DNA of 64,000 nt, from assembly GCA_047967505.1 (NCBI GenBank), contig CM106539.1. One strand, given 5' to 3'. Of the stretch, positions 34,391 to 44,925 are shown piece by piece. This stretch comes from Dipteris shenzhenensis. Taxonomy: Eukaryota > Polypodiophyta > Polypodiopsida > Gleicheniales. Each line of letters opens with the position of its first letter. Position 1 is the first letter of the stretch. Both the position numbers and the translations under genes were made by a program. The notes beneath the pieces are model-generated. The model had not been told where the DNA came from and searched no databases. It worked only from the letters and a program-made list of their open reading frames with translations.

Positions 34391-35465
34391 GCAATAGAGG
34401 GAGAAGAAATGGATGAAGTCAATACGGAGGCACTCCCTTCTACTTCAACAATGCAACCACCTCTAAATTTGATTGAAAAATCAAATTTAGCTGCATTAGA
34501 TAAAATGGAGAGCTCATTTCAAGTTAAGATCGTTTTGAAATGAGAGGAGGTTTCAATCCTCTCCAATCCTTTAAAAGAGGTTAATGACAATGTTATCTTG
34601 GCCATTCTCAGGTAATGTTTATTTATTTATTGCTACTTCAATAAGCTAACATTTGTTTATTTATTCACAGTTCAGTTATATATCAGTTTCCTAGTGCAGA
34701 ATGCAAATCAATTCTATGAGCTAATGTTTGTTTATTTCTTGGTGCAGTGTAGTTATTTCTCAGCTTCCTAGTACAGTGCAGCATCGTGTCTACATGCTCG
34801 ATGCTCTCCTTTCTTCTATTCTTAGCTCTCCTCGAAAGACTATAGAAGATGTTTGTACCTGGTTAAGCCCTTTGAATTTAGATGGGGTGCGAGTCATCTT
34901 AATGCCTTATCATGAGGTGTAAGTATCAACTCTAACCTTATTTTTACTATTTCTTTGGCAAGTTTGTGTAAAACAATAATCATTTTTATTCTGGTCGTGT
35001 AGCTCACATTGGAGTCTGATCTTCTGGGACCTTGAACTCCATCATTTATGGTTTGTGAATTCAATAGAAGGCTATCATGCGAACTCCCCAAGGTAATTAT
35101 TCTCTTAATATTTTTGATACTTTCTTATTTTGTATCTTATGATCATGACATATTAATATATTTCATATGTCATGCTGGACAGTGCTGCATATCGGCTAGT
35201 ATCTGCTGTCAGAACAACCACAGAGCAACAAGATCAAGTAGAATTCAAAAGACGTCTGCCAGTGGAGCAAAAAGATGGACACAGCTGTGGGTGGAGAGTT
35301 GCCTACAACTGCATGTTGTTTCTTAGAGAGATTTTTGATTTGGAGTTACCAGTCAAAATGGAATCATATACAGAAGCTGATCTGCTAGCATTTCGGGCTG
35401 AGAGTATTCAGCATCTAATTACTACCATTGGGAAACAACATGAAAATATGACTACATTGCAGCAT
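34391..35465 (+). pseudogene. Ulp1-like (C48) peptidase module 1
   Basis: Four exons: 34,391-34,611, 34,748-34,918 (171 nt), 35,003-35,092 (90 nt) and 35,183-35,465, all with GT/AG borders. Exon c encodes SHWSLIFWDL and WFVNS (catalytic His; Asn where Asp is usual). Exon d encodes VEQKDGHSCGWRVAYNCML, giving the Q-x5-C-G arrangement of Ulp1/SENP cysteine peptidases, which cleave SUMO/ubiquitin-like proteins. Exon a has a short deletion and an in-frame TGA (about 34,541) relative to modules 2 and 3. The exon d frame ends at a TAA unless the gtataa donor at 35,466 is used to join module 2 in phase. Confidence 0.7.
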
Positions 35466-35923
35466 GTATAAAACCTTATCTTTATACTTGTATACTTGTT
35501 CCAGCCTTTAATTGGATGTATAAATCTCATAACTTTTTTATATTTTCTTCCAAAAGGAGAAGAGAATGAGTTTAATGAAAGCATGCTATCTTTATACTTT
35601 TATGATTATTTAAACCATTAATTTTATTTGGGATGTGTAAATCTCATAACTTGTCTAATGAAAGCATGCTATCTTTATACTTCTATGATTATTTAAACCA
35701 TTATTTTTATTTGGGATGTGTAAATCTCATAACTTTTTAAAATTTTCATCCAAGAGAAGGAGAGACTCGCTCTAATGAAAGCGTGTATGAAACCTTTTTA
35801 AATTTTTGCTCCAAGCAGAGGAGAGACTTACACTAATGAAAGCATGTATGAAACCTTATCTGCTTGTTTAAGCCTTTATTTGGGATGTGTACATCGCATA
35901 ACTTTTTTCTATTTTTATGGTAG
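35466..35923 (+). repeat. Intron between peptidase modules 1 and 2, built of repeats
   Basis: Repeated blocks include 'gatgtgtaaatctcataactt', 'ctaatgaaagcatg' and 'tctttatacttctatgatta'. The intron ends with 'tttttatggtag' at 35,923, and the next exon continues in phase 0. Confidence 0.65.
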
Positions 35924-36934
35924 AAGGAGGATGTGGAGGACATAGCAAGTGAAGAAGAATACGATGTAGACTACTCCCTCAATAAGATGAGTCATAAAAA
36001 TATGAATCTATTGGAGCAGATTGGAAGTTCATTCACTGCTATGTTGTTAATTCGACAACAACCTCATTTTTTTGAATTTGGTGAAGAAGAGATTTCAATC
36101 CTCTTGAATCCTAAGAATGAGGTTAATGTCAAAGTCATTACAACCATCCTCAGGTTTGATGCAGCCTTTTCCTCGGCTTTATACTTTGCTTATTTTGATT
36201 AAACCCAAGAAGCTAATACTTTTTTTTTAAATATAGTAATGTTATAGCAAATTTTCCGCAAAATATACAAAGTGTTTCATATATGCTCGATCCTTGTATT
36301 TCGGAAGTGCTTAGCAACAAAGAAGAAACCATAGAGAATGTTTACAAGTGGTTGAAGCACATTCCTATGAATGACGCACGAGTTATTTTTACAGCATATT
36401 ATGAGAAGTAAGCATCAAACCCTACTTGTTTTTTCTATTGCATTGCTAGAATTGTCTCAAACACAGTAATTATTATTTATTGATAATGCAGCTCACATTG
36501 GAGTCTGGTAGTCGTGGACATCCTTGCGAAGAAGTGCGTCTTTGCAAACTCAATGACATCCGTCCATGGCAATGTGTTAGAGTAAGTATAGACTACACTT
36601 GTTGTCACTTCTTGACATGTAGATTGATATGCAATGCACATATTCACTGTTGTTATATGTTTTGATATGCAGATCAGCTCGAAAATTAGTAGATGCTATC
36701 GACATAGTAATGCGGCAATGTGACTTGGCACAACAAATAGAGTATATAACATGTCAGGTATCACATCAAGATAATAGCCACATCTATAATTGTGGATGGA
36801 GGGTGGGCTACAATTGCTTTTTGGTACTTGGTCAAATTTTTGAGATGCAAAATGACACCACACTATCAACATATACGGATTTGCATCTCTATGCATTTAT
36901 AGCATGTACCATTTGAGCAATCATTGATTGCGAA
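35924..36934 (+). pseudogene. Ulp1-like (C48) peptidase module 2
   Basis: Exons 35,924-36,153, 36,237-36,407 (171 nt), 36,492-36,581 (90 nt) and 36,673 onward. Exon a reads 'QIGSSFTAMLLIRQQPHFFE'. Exon c reads NSHWSLVVVDIL...FANS. Exon d has 'HQDNSHIYNCGWRVGYNC', keeping Cys-Gly but with the conserved Gln eight residues before the Cys instead of six. An in-frame TGA at 36,914-36,916 is followed without an intron by module 3 exon a in the same frame. The altered active-site spacing suggests this module is degenerate or regulatory. Confidence 0.65.
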
Positions 36935-38292
36935 ATGAATGCCATCAATGAGTCAAAGAGGATAGATGACCTCAACTCTACAAACATGGCTTCATTAAAA
37001 GAATTGGGAAGCTCTTTTAATGTTAGGGTTATGATTCAACATAGACCTCAGTATCTTGAATTTGGGGGAGAAGAGATTTCAATTCTCTCTAGAGCTTCAA
37101 ATGAGGTCAATAACAACGTTATGATGGCCATTCTCAGGTTTGATAAAAACTTTTTCTCTACTTGATAATTCAATATTTTGATTTAATCTAATAAGCTAAT
37201 AAGCTAATATTCATTTATTTTGATTAAATCTAATAAGCTAATATTCATTTATTTGTTGGTGCAGTATCGTTATCTCACGATTTGGTAGAGTCGTACAAAA
37301 TCGTGCGTATATGTTGGATTCCCTCCTTTCTCCTATACTTAGCGATAGCAGAAAGACAATAGCCGATGTTTGTAAATTATTACAGCCTTTACATTTACAT
37401 GGCGTGCGAGTCCTATTTATGGCATATCATGAGATGTAAGTATCATGGCAACCTTTATTTTCATCTTATACTGGCAACATTGTGTTAAATAATAATGGTT
37501 CTTAATTATTCGTGTAGGGAACATTGGAGTCTGGTGGTTTGGAACCTTGAAGACAACTATTGTTGGTTTGTTAACTCGATTGCAGGCTTTCATGGCTCAG
37601 TGCAAACGTAAGTATTCTATTAATCTGTTGTTACTTCTATATTATGTACCTTATGTGATAGATACACTAAGTTTTTTTAATATGTCACGATGAGCAGGTC
37701 GATTGAGAAGTTGGTATCTGCTATCAGAGAAACAGGACAGTACAAAGACTCGGTAGACTTCCAGGTAGACTTCCAAAAGCGTTTAGTAGTAGAGCAGGAA
37801 GATGGGCATAGTTGTGGGTGGAGAGTTGCCTACAACTGCATGTTGATTTTCAAAGAAATTTTCTCACTTAAGCCACAGATCTCATCGGAAGACTCTTTGG
37901 AGCTCAAATATTCAGAGGAGGATATACAATTGTTTAGGGCTGAAATCATTCGAGACCTAATTGCTGCCATTAGAATACAACGTGCAACTGAAGCAATACC
38001 AGAGCTTCCCTTTAAGAAAGAGGAGACTAAGTCTACTATGAAAGCACTGCATACTACAGAAGAAGTAGAGACCCAGTGTACACCTACAGCACCACAGCCT
38101 CCACTAGAAGCATCAGAAGAGTTGCCACTGCCTCCGCTTGCATTTAAGGAAGAGGATACTGAGTCTACTCCTAAAGCACTACATACTACAGAAGAAGTAG
38201 AGACCAAGTGTACATCTACAGCACCACAGCCTCCATTGGAAGCATCCGAAGAGTTGCCAGAGTCTCTACTAGAAGCATCACAAGAGTTGTGA
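36935..38292 (+). CDS. Ulp1-like (C48) peptidase module 3 with repeated acidic C-terminal tail
   Basis: Exon a continues to 37,137. Exon b is 37,265-37,435 (171 nt), exon c 37,518-37,607 (90 nt), exon d 37,698-38,292 (stop TGA). Key residues: His in EHWSLVVWNLEDN, Asn in WFVNS, and Q-x5-C-G in VEQEDGHSCGWRVAYNC. This is the best preserved module, with no stop inside. Exon d extends into a tail where a 44-residue unit containing KALHTTEEVET and APQPPLEASEELP is repeated (132-nt period, 38,046 and 38,178). Ulp1-type peptidases are frequent passengers of plant DNA transposons (established for MULE and CACTA elements). Here the domain is at the end of the multi-domain gene starting at 31,092. Confidence 0.7.
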
Positions 38293-38390
38293 TGCATGTA
38301 TGATGTTGTGTTTGTAGTTTTTATTGATTATACACCAATTTGTGACTTATTACTTAAGTGGCATAATCATGATATTTATATAATTTCTTT

Positions 38391-38706
38391 ATGCACACAA
38401 TTTTATGGTATGAATGTGTGATGATGTGATTATTTGGAAATAAATCCTTGTGTGATGAGAATTTTGATATGAATATGTGATGATGTAATATTTGTAATAT
38501 ATTTATTTCATGCACACAATTTTATGATATGAATGTGTGATGATGTGATTATTTGAAAATAAATCCTTGTGTGATGAGAATTTTGATATGAATATGTGAT
38601 GATGTAATATTTGTAATATATTTCTTCATGCACACAATTTTATGATATGAATGTGTGATGATGTGATTATTTGGAAATAAATCCTTGTGTGATGAGAATT
38701 TTATTC
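38391..38706. repeat. Tandem repeat, 118-119 bp unit, downstream of the right-arm gene
   Basis: 'atgcacacaattttatg' starts at 38,391, 38,510 and 38,628; each unit continues through 'aaataaatccttgtgtgatgagaatttt'. It contains AATAAA words, so it may supply polyadenylation signals to the gene ending at 38,292. Confidence 0.85.
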
Positions 38707-39420
38707 AGTTGGACAGTCTCCACTCACTTAAAGTAGAGCATTCGCAATGCTTCTCTCACTTTATTCCAACCCTTATCCTTATCATCTCCACTCACTTAAA
38801 GTAGAGCATTCAATCTCCACTCGCTTTATTCCAACCCTTATCATAGTGAACACATCGTGCCACTCACTTTATTCCAACCCTTATCCTTATCGTAGTGAAC
38901 ACATCGTGCCTTAGTGCACTTGTATTCTTCCATCCTAGTCCTTCCACAAACACTCCTAGTCCTTCTGAGTAACTTGTATTCTTCTATCCTAGTCCTTCCG
39001 CAAACACTCTCAGAGTCTTCTTTCATCCATCCTGATAACCAAGTATTCTTCTATCCTAGTTCTTCCACAAACACTCTCTTCTTTCAATATATCCATCCTA
39101 GTGCTTCTCATTAACTTGTATTCTTCTTGTATTCTTCTATCCTAGTCCTTCCGCAAACACTCTCAGAGTCTTCTTTCATCCATCCTAATAACCAAGTATT
39201 CTTCTATCCTAGTTCTTCCGCAGACACTCTCTTCTTTCTTGCATCCTAGTGCTTCTCATTAACTTGTATTCTTCTTGTATTCTTCTATCCTAGTCCTTCC
39301 ACAAACACTCTCGGAGTCTTCTTTCATCCATCTTGATAACCAAGTATTCTTCTATCCTAGTTCTTCCGCAGACACTCTCTTCTTTCTTGCATCGTAGTCC
39401 ATCTCCCTTTCTTTATCATC
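38705..39420. repeat. Tandem repeat, ~142-148 bp unit, with short sub-repeats
   Basis: Units starting 'aacttgtattcttct' lie at 38,971, 39,113 and 39,261. Within each, 'tctatcctagtccttcc' and 'cgcaaacactctc' recur, preceded by copies of 'ctcacttaaagtagagcatt'. It leads directly into the 150-aa ORF at 39,430 and is probably its promoter or 5' leader. Confidence 0.8.
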
Positions 39421-39429
39421 TCCCCACCC

Positions 39430-39882
39430 ATGGATGTCCTGGGCATTGTCGAAGACGTGGAGTTCGGAATTAACAATCTCAAAGAATGGATTGCTGACCA
39501 AGGAGCACAGAGAGAGGCCAGAATTCGACAAGGTTCTCCTTTAACACACATGGAGAGAGAGGAATTTGCTGCACAAAGGCACGCAGAGAGGGAGGAGACT
39601 CTCAAGATAGCAGACAGTGAAAGATTTCTAAGACGTATGATAAAAGCACGACAAGATCTATTAGACTTCTTAAGTAACCTGCGTTATCGCAGCTCTCGTC
39701 ATGGGCGATTTGATGCGGATGCTGAGAGAACAATAAGAGCCTCTCAGAGAAATTATAAAGAAACAATTTGTGATTGCTTAAACTTCTTCTTCACATGTAA
39801 TTATGTTGAGGATACAACTGTGGAGGCAATGAAGGATTGGGTTGTTGAGAAGATAAGAGAGACCAATGATGAGATCTTCTAG
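39430..39882 (+). CDS. Intact 150-aa helical charged protein near the right end of the giant element
   Basis: The ORF begins MDVLGIVEDVEFGINN. It is rich in Arg, Glu, Ala and Leu with likely amphipathic helices ('HMEREEFAAQRHAEREETL', 'RFLRRMIKARQDLLDFLSNL') and a C-x-C pair followed by FFFTC. I do not recognise the family. It has no transmembrane segment or signal peptide. The start codon lies in 'cccATGG', a fair plant context. It is 560 bp from the right TIR, on the same strand as the Ulp1 gene. Its intactness beside decayed neighbours makes it worth checking for expression. A DNA-binding or adaptor role for the element would be guesswork. Confidence 0.5.
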   Translation: MDVLGIVEDVEFGINNLKEWIADQGAQREARIRQGSPLTHMEREEFAAQRHAEREETLKIADSERFLRRMIKARQDLLDFLSNLRYRSSRHGRFDADAERTIRASQRNYKETICDCLNFFFTCNYVEDTTVEAMKDWVVEKIRETNDEIF

Positions 39883-39899
39883 ACTTAGATAAGAGAGAC

Positions 39900-40140
39900 T
39901 ATATTAAGGTGTTTTTTGACACCATATGGCTTTGTATTAAGGTGTATTAAGGTGTTTTTTGACACCATATGGCTTTGTATTAAGGTGTTTTTTGACACCA
40001 TATGGCTTTGTATTAAGGTGTTTTTTGACACCATATGGCTTTGAGTAATATGATCTACTTCTTGTACAAATGTGATGTTAAGATGATGTTAAGAGAGACT
40101 GTATTAAGGTGTTTTTTGACACCATATGGCTTTGAGTAAT
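39900..40140. repeat. Right subterminal array, ~33-bp units with a hairpin
   Basis: 'attaaggtgttttttgacac' units repeat five or more times. Each contains the inverted repeat GGTGT-tttttg-ACACC, so every unit can fold as a small hairpin. It lies just after the stop of the 150-aa ORF and within 550 bp of the right TIR. Confidence 0.85.
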
Positions 40141-40417
40141 ATGATCTACTTCTTTACAAATGTGATGTGCTCTTTTTGAAATGTACTCTAGTTTTCATAA
40201 CATGTCACGCCATTTTTTCTAATTTGATTTTTTAAAATCTTACTTTTTTGTCTCTTTTAACAATGTGATGTACTCTATTTTTAACATCTCACGTCATTTT
40301 TTCTAATTGATTTTTTTAAATCTTCCTTTTTGACTCAATGTTTTGTTTTATAAGAGCCTCTTTTTTTGAAATGTTTTATCCAGAATTATCTCACAAAATG
40401 AATTTGGACAGTGCCAG

Positions 40418-40448
40418 AGTCCAAAATTAATGAAATAGGTGTTTACAA
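40418..40448 (-). repeat. Right terminal inverted repeat and right TSD (TTACAA)
   Basis: TIR is 40,418-40,442 (reverse complement of 14,349-14,373); TSD is 40,443-40,448. See the element entry. Confidence 0.85.
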
Positions 40449-41832
40449 GTATAAACCCTCATGCTCATATCTCCTTAGTGTGTTGCAAATGTGGATGCAA
40501 TTTAAATCACCCATAGTCTCAATCCAAAATTGTCTACTTATGGCATCCTTACATCATGCATATTGTCATAATATCTTATGATATAGGCAATCAAAATAAT
40601 TTATAGTTTCTTTGCCACATCTTAGATGCTTCATGACATATGAAAATTGTTAAATTTAATGTTATAGTATGTTAATTTTTATACATCAATATTCTTTAGT
40701 CTCAAGGTTCCAAATCTACATGAATCAAAGAGGGATGGCTATGCATGGAGAGCTTGCAGATGTGCATGACATGCTAAAAAGGGTTATGGATGTGTTCGAG
40801 AGAGTTGCCAAAGTCGTCTCTTGCACTTCAATCGCTTGAAAATCATTTTGGAAATCTTTCCGACACGCTACAATGTTTGAAAAATCCTTAAATCTTGTGG
40901 TTGTCTTTAATTATGGACTCACTAATGTATTTTCATTATTAATTTTTCAACACTTTCACGGTGAGCTCTCCTCACAGTCACTCCTACATACATATACTCA
41001 ACCACTCATACATATTCATACACAGGCCACCCATTACCCATGATGTAGATAGCATGGTGTTTCCTCCAAATTGCCAATTACCCAGGCATTGTAAATAGAC
41101 TGCGAATAGGGCACCCTACAAAACATGTTAGTCATGTGTCAAAAAAACCTCATCTCCGTAGAGGTTTGATGTCAAAGTCAAGTGTCTGTTAGGAGCTCGG
41201 TGCCTATGGTTGAAGGCATACAGAGTTTGGAAGTCATTAGACAATTAGCGTAAGTCGAGGTGGATGAGATGAAGCCCTATCGTCTAGGCATGGAAGCCTA
41301 CAATTGCCCATACTAACTTGCAACACAAGTTAGGCTTTCATTGAGACACGAATCCACAAGTGAGGTGAGGGTTTTAGCTCCAAGCTCAAGGATGTGTATT
41401 TACCATGAGTGCCTCGTGATATATTTAAAGCTGGCTTGGAACATGAGGTTTTCCTGAATTTCCTGTAATTGTAAATAAACATTAAAAATTCTGCATCGTT
41501 TAAATATTGAAAATACAGGGTAGGCGCGTTCAACGCTTAAATAAAGAATTGTGTCATTTAGATAGAAGAGGGAGGGCTGGAGGTGCCTCTCGAAGGGGTA
41601 TATTTTTGTAAAGCAATTGACAATCTCTTCAATACAACAAGAGAGATTCTTTGGTAAAAGAATTGACAATGCTCACAGTACAGATGATGCCGCTATTATC
41701 GGTAGCATTTGGGTGGCACCAAAAAACTTATGTACACGCTCTGCTAGAATCCAGGTAGATTGAATTAGAGCACAATATGTTTGATGTTTTGTCAGAATCC
41801 ACTAGCATTATGCTGATGTGCGAGTGCGATTG
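40449..41832. other. No gene recognised; right flank of the giant element
   Basis: Host sequence between the TSD and the JAZ gene. ORFs of 67-89 codons on the minus strand around 41,330-41,669 are unsupported. The JAZ 3' UTR should lie just below 41,833. Confidence 0.4.
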
Positions 41833-43372
41833 TTAAACCGGTGATGGCAAAGATGGCGTTGAGCGAGGCCTCTTGGATATTCTGGCAGGCTCCTCTTCGC
41901 TCCCGCGTGCATTGATCTCCACCGGGCTGAAGGCGGACCTGCGTAATTCCAATCCACAGTCTTAGAGTGTTATCGTAAGCGACGATATCAAATTAACTTA
42001 TAACTATACAGCAGTGGTGCACAATATGAAGGACACTGCACCCACCTGTCTTTTCGTTTCTCCAGGAATCGTGTCAATGACGCCTTTCTAGCAAAAGGAA
42101 GATCTGATATAGCCACAAAATCCCAAAGAAACTCATTGCTTGGTCTGCAGACCCGAAATAAAAACTCATCAAACGTAAGATAATCAGGAGGTAGAAGAAA
42201 CGTTGATACCTCTGTGAGAACCTGCACCAAACTGCTCTTTCGACCTTGAGGCTTGAAAAGGACAAGAGAGTTTGGCTGTGCGGGACTCAAGAGGCAAAGT
42301 GAAGGACATTCCCGGCTCTCTTGTGCGCATCGAACCGCTCACCGCTATGGGTGTGCTTGCGGCCCCAAGCGAGTTGGAATCTGGCGTGGACCGTCCGAGC
42401 ACGAGCTGCCGCCGCTGCCCGCAAGAAGCATGATAGCATGTGCCTGCAGTGCGGATTTCCATCGTTAGCCTGGGTGTCAACAGTCATACCACAGAATATA
42501 GTGTATATAGACATTGTCGGCCGACTAAGTCTAACCTCATTAGCCGGAACATCGTCGTGAACATTGATGATGCCTGAATAGAAGATTGTGAGCTGGGACA
42601 TTGATTGTACACGTGCATTCGAGTGGTCTGTGATGGGTTGTTGCTTGGACTGACTACATTCGATGTTGTGAGGTTCAGGGGCCCTGAACGGCTCCCGGAA
42701 GATGCATCTGCCGTTGTGCGTGGAGGTGCTGCTATATTCGTTCTGGAGAAAAAAATACAGAATGAGGATACGTTCATAGGCGTGAAGTAAACAGAATTCA
42801 GATTCATCGAATCGTGCCCACATACAGATTGCTGCTTCAACGGGCGGAAGGTTGAGGAAGGCGATCCTGGAGGAGGGCCTGTGCCATGTGAGTCCTGCGG
42901 GGAGGCTTCGACGCTGTTTCCGGACTGGGGCATTTCATCTACTAATTCCGACTTAGAGGAGCAGCTCTGTAGAGAAGCAGACAGAAAGTCCTTGGTGTCC
43001 GGACGCACGCCTGCGAATTTCCCGAATTTCATTCCATGAGTGCCATAGTTTGCAGTTCCCAAAATCAACGTTTAACTTAACGAGAGCCGGTTCATTGTGC
43101 AGATCCGGACGATGCCCAAGTAGTTAATCCTTCTGAAGCAGACTACATAACTTTACGATAGATCCTATTTTAGATGAGATATCGGCCTAGTTGGGCGCAT
43201 GAAAAGCACAGAGGGCAAAGGGAGAAGTAGTACCTGGAGCCGTTGTTAGCTGCGAATGAGAAGAAGCGGCGGCGAGGTGGTGAAAGAAGATTTGTTGCAA
43301 TGCGCGAGAGGCGTGTTCACGGGCCTTGAGGGAGAGGGAAGCAGCAGCGACAGAAGGAGGAGGAGGCTCCAT
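41833..43372 (-). CDS. JAZ/TIFY jasmonate-signalling repressor gene, six exons
   Basis: JAZ proteins bind MYC-type factors and the COI1 receptor and repress jasmonate responses in the nucleus. Predicted exons: 43,372-43,234; 43,010-42,826; 42,742-42,536; 42,443 to about 42,343 or 42,222; about 42,104-42,046 (start uncertain); 41,938-41,833. Phases fit at exons 1-3 and 5-6. Exon 1 starts MEPPPPSVAAASLSLKAREH. Exon 3 has QLTIFYSGIINVHDDVPANE with the TIFY motif at 42,589-42,572. Exon 4 continues AHAIMLLAG, completing the ZIM domain across an intron at the position usual for JAZ genes. The Jas motif DLPFARKASLTRFLEKRKDR is cut by an intron after KD-R, again as in other JAZ genes. The last exon gives SAFSPVEI, a weak counterpart of the usual X5PY. 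Exon 4 has a frame problem (see findings). Confidence 0.85.
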
Positions 43373-43562
43373 GGAATTTGTTGAGAGAAGCGGGTATGTT
43401 TTGGAACGTCCAAACAGATGGGAATAGTTTTGTGATCACACGACCGATGATGGGTTGATGATCTACAAATTACAAATAGAAAGAGGAAACATGTGCAGAA
43501 ATGAACCGCCGAATTGCCGCGTGAATGGGGAGCAGGATTTTTCCATGCGTGTGTTCCTCGCA

Positions 43563-43651
43563 CACGTTTTACTTATGTGATTGGAAATTATAGGCTCACT
43601 CGCCAATCCAAAAAAGCACACGTTGTTCACATGTTCAAAAAACCACACGTT
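43563..43651 (-). promoter_or_regulatory. Three AACGTG (T/G-box) motifs upstream of the JAZ gene
   Basis: AACGTG on the gene strand occurs at 43,563-43,568, 43,619-43,624 and 43,646-43,651, that is 191-279 bp upstream of the ATG. AACGTG is an established MYC2-type binding site in jasmonate-responsive promoters. A 69-bp spaced direct repeat ('ggaaattataggctcac' at 43,583 and 43,652) frames two of them. This supports jasmonate-feedback control (inference). Confidence 0.6.
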
Positions 43652-43809
43652 GGAAATTATAGGCTCACGCAGCAGTCTAAAAACCCACACGGTGCTAGAG
43701 ATCGAGGGAGTTGTGCTACACTCGCCAAATTGCAGCCTCAATTCCACTGTCTAAACCTCCAATCTCGTCACCATGTCCACCAATGGAAAGCTTCTCGAGA
43801 GGATTAATA

Positions 43810-44925
43810 TGTATAACTTAACAAGGGTGCACAAGTGCACATGGGCACTACATCAAGTGCTTTTTTTTGTCTATAAAAAGAATGATCTCCATAAATCCAT
43901 ACTAATTAGCAATTTGAAAACACAACTCAACTAACTCTTTACATGTGGAAATTCACAAAACAAGTTTTAATCGTCCATTATAGCACTCCCTCTTAGGAGG
44001 CAATGATAATAAAGACGCGTTGCAAAGCTACCCTTAAATTAAAGATTATCTACTTCAACATTTTAATTAATAAGGTCTATTTTGATATGTCCCTTAAATA
44101 AAATTAAGGTCAACCCTATCATGCATTCCAAAAAAACAAAGGCATATCATTTTCTCAATCCAGATTTCCCAATTTCAATGGGAATTTTACACAACAAACC
44201 GGTTTTCATGAGCATTATATCTCACCTTTTCTGTTGGCAATGAGTAAATATGACCAGCCAAATTTTACACTTGGCATGCAATTCACACATACCAAGAAAG
44301 AGTGTGTCATGCAATATTAGGAGTGCAGATGCAATTCTTCCTTTCTTACAATTTCCTGTTGCCATTCTTTTATATGCTCCCTTGGTTTTCTATGTATCAA
44401 CTTTTTCTCTCTTTTTGCCTTGCATTTCATGCAAGATCTCGGCGTGTAATATTGACTATCTATGTAATAGTGATTGTTGTAATGCTCAAGCTGCTAATTG
44501 GGATAGTGCTAATACCATGTTAGGTTGCTGCATGGTTCTATTGTATTATGTTGATTGGGCTAGGGATACCACATGTCAAGCAAGCCCTAGGTTTTGAGGT
44601 AGCTCACTACTACTGGCTACATATCACAAATGCATGAAATCTGATGGAGGGGCAAGTCAAGGAGCTGCTGAGGATTATAGGGTGTAGATACTGCTATAGG
44701 GTTCAAAGGCTGAGATGGCCACAATGTGCTAGCTATGGCACACAACTATCATATTGAAAAGAGCTAGAAAGAGTTGGGCAGAGCTATAGACGGATAGGCA
44801 AATTATGAGAGCAAATCTAGGGCACAACGGCCAAGAAGTTGTAGAATCCCAAGAAGTCTTATCTCTTTGTAGTAAAAAGAATAACTAGATACCTGTATGT
44901 ACATAGATTATGGATTGCATAACAC
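43810..44925. other. No gene recognised
   Basis: AT-rich sequence. ORFs at 44,250-44,597 are hydrophobic but match nothing I know and have no supporting signals. Confidence 0.4.

Larger units (their letters stand above)
14349..40442. mobile_element. Giant TIR DNA transposon, 26.1 kb, with cargo genes
   Basis: Seen directly: a 25-bp perfect inverted repeat (14,349-14,373 and 40,418-40,442), reading inward ACACCTATTT...TTTTGGACT. It is flanked on both sides by the direct hexamer TTACAA (14,343-14,348 and 40,443-40,448), as expected of a target-site duplication. Identity stops sharply at the outer edge beyond the TSD and at the inner edge. Inside are two outward-transcribed arms: minus-strand genes at 15.6-19.1 kb (a DUF7869-like transposase candidate and an accessory ORF) and plus-strand genes at 31.1-39.9 kb (ParB-like/methyltransferase-like/Ulp1 and a 150-aa ORF). 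Between them lie 12 kb of satellite, G-rich and GA-rich arrays. A 6-bp TSD is known for Polinton/Maverick elements, but no DNA polymerase B, ATPase or capsid gene is seen, so I do not assign a superfamily. Several genes carry stops, so this copy is probably non-autonomous now. Confidence 0.8.

Noticed and set aside
15646-38292. Reassigned stop codons (TAA/TGA as sense)
   Set aside because: In-frame stops are confined to transposon genes that also have frameshifts; the JAZ exons use TAA as a normal terminator. Decay is simpler.
14349-40442. Assignment to Polinton/Maverick
   Set aside because: 6-bp TSD and a C48-type protease fit, but no protein-primed DNA polymerase, packaging ATPase, capsid genes or retroviral-type integrase is seen, and the termini begin ACACC.
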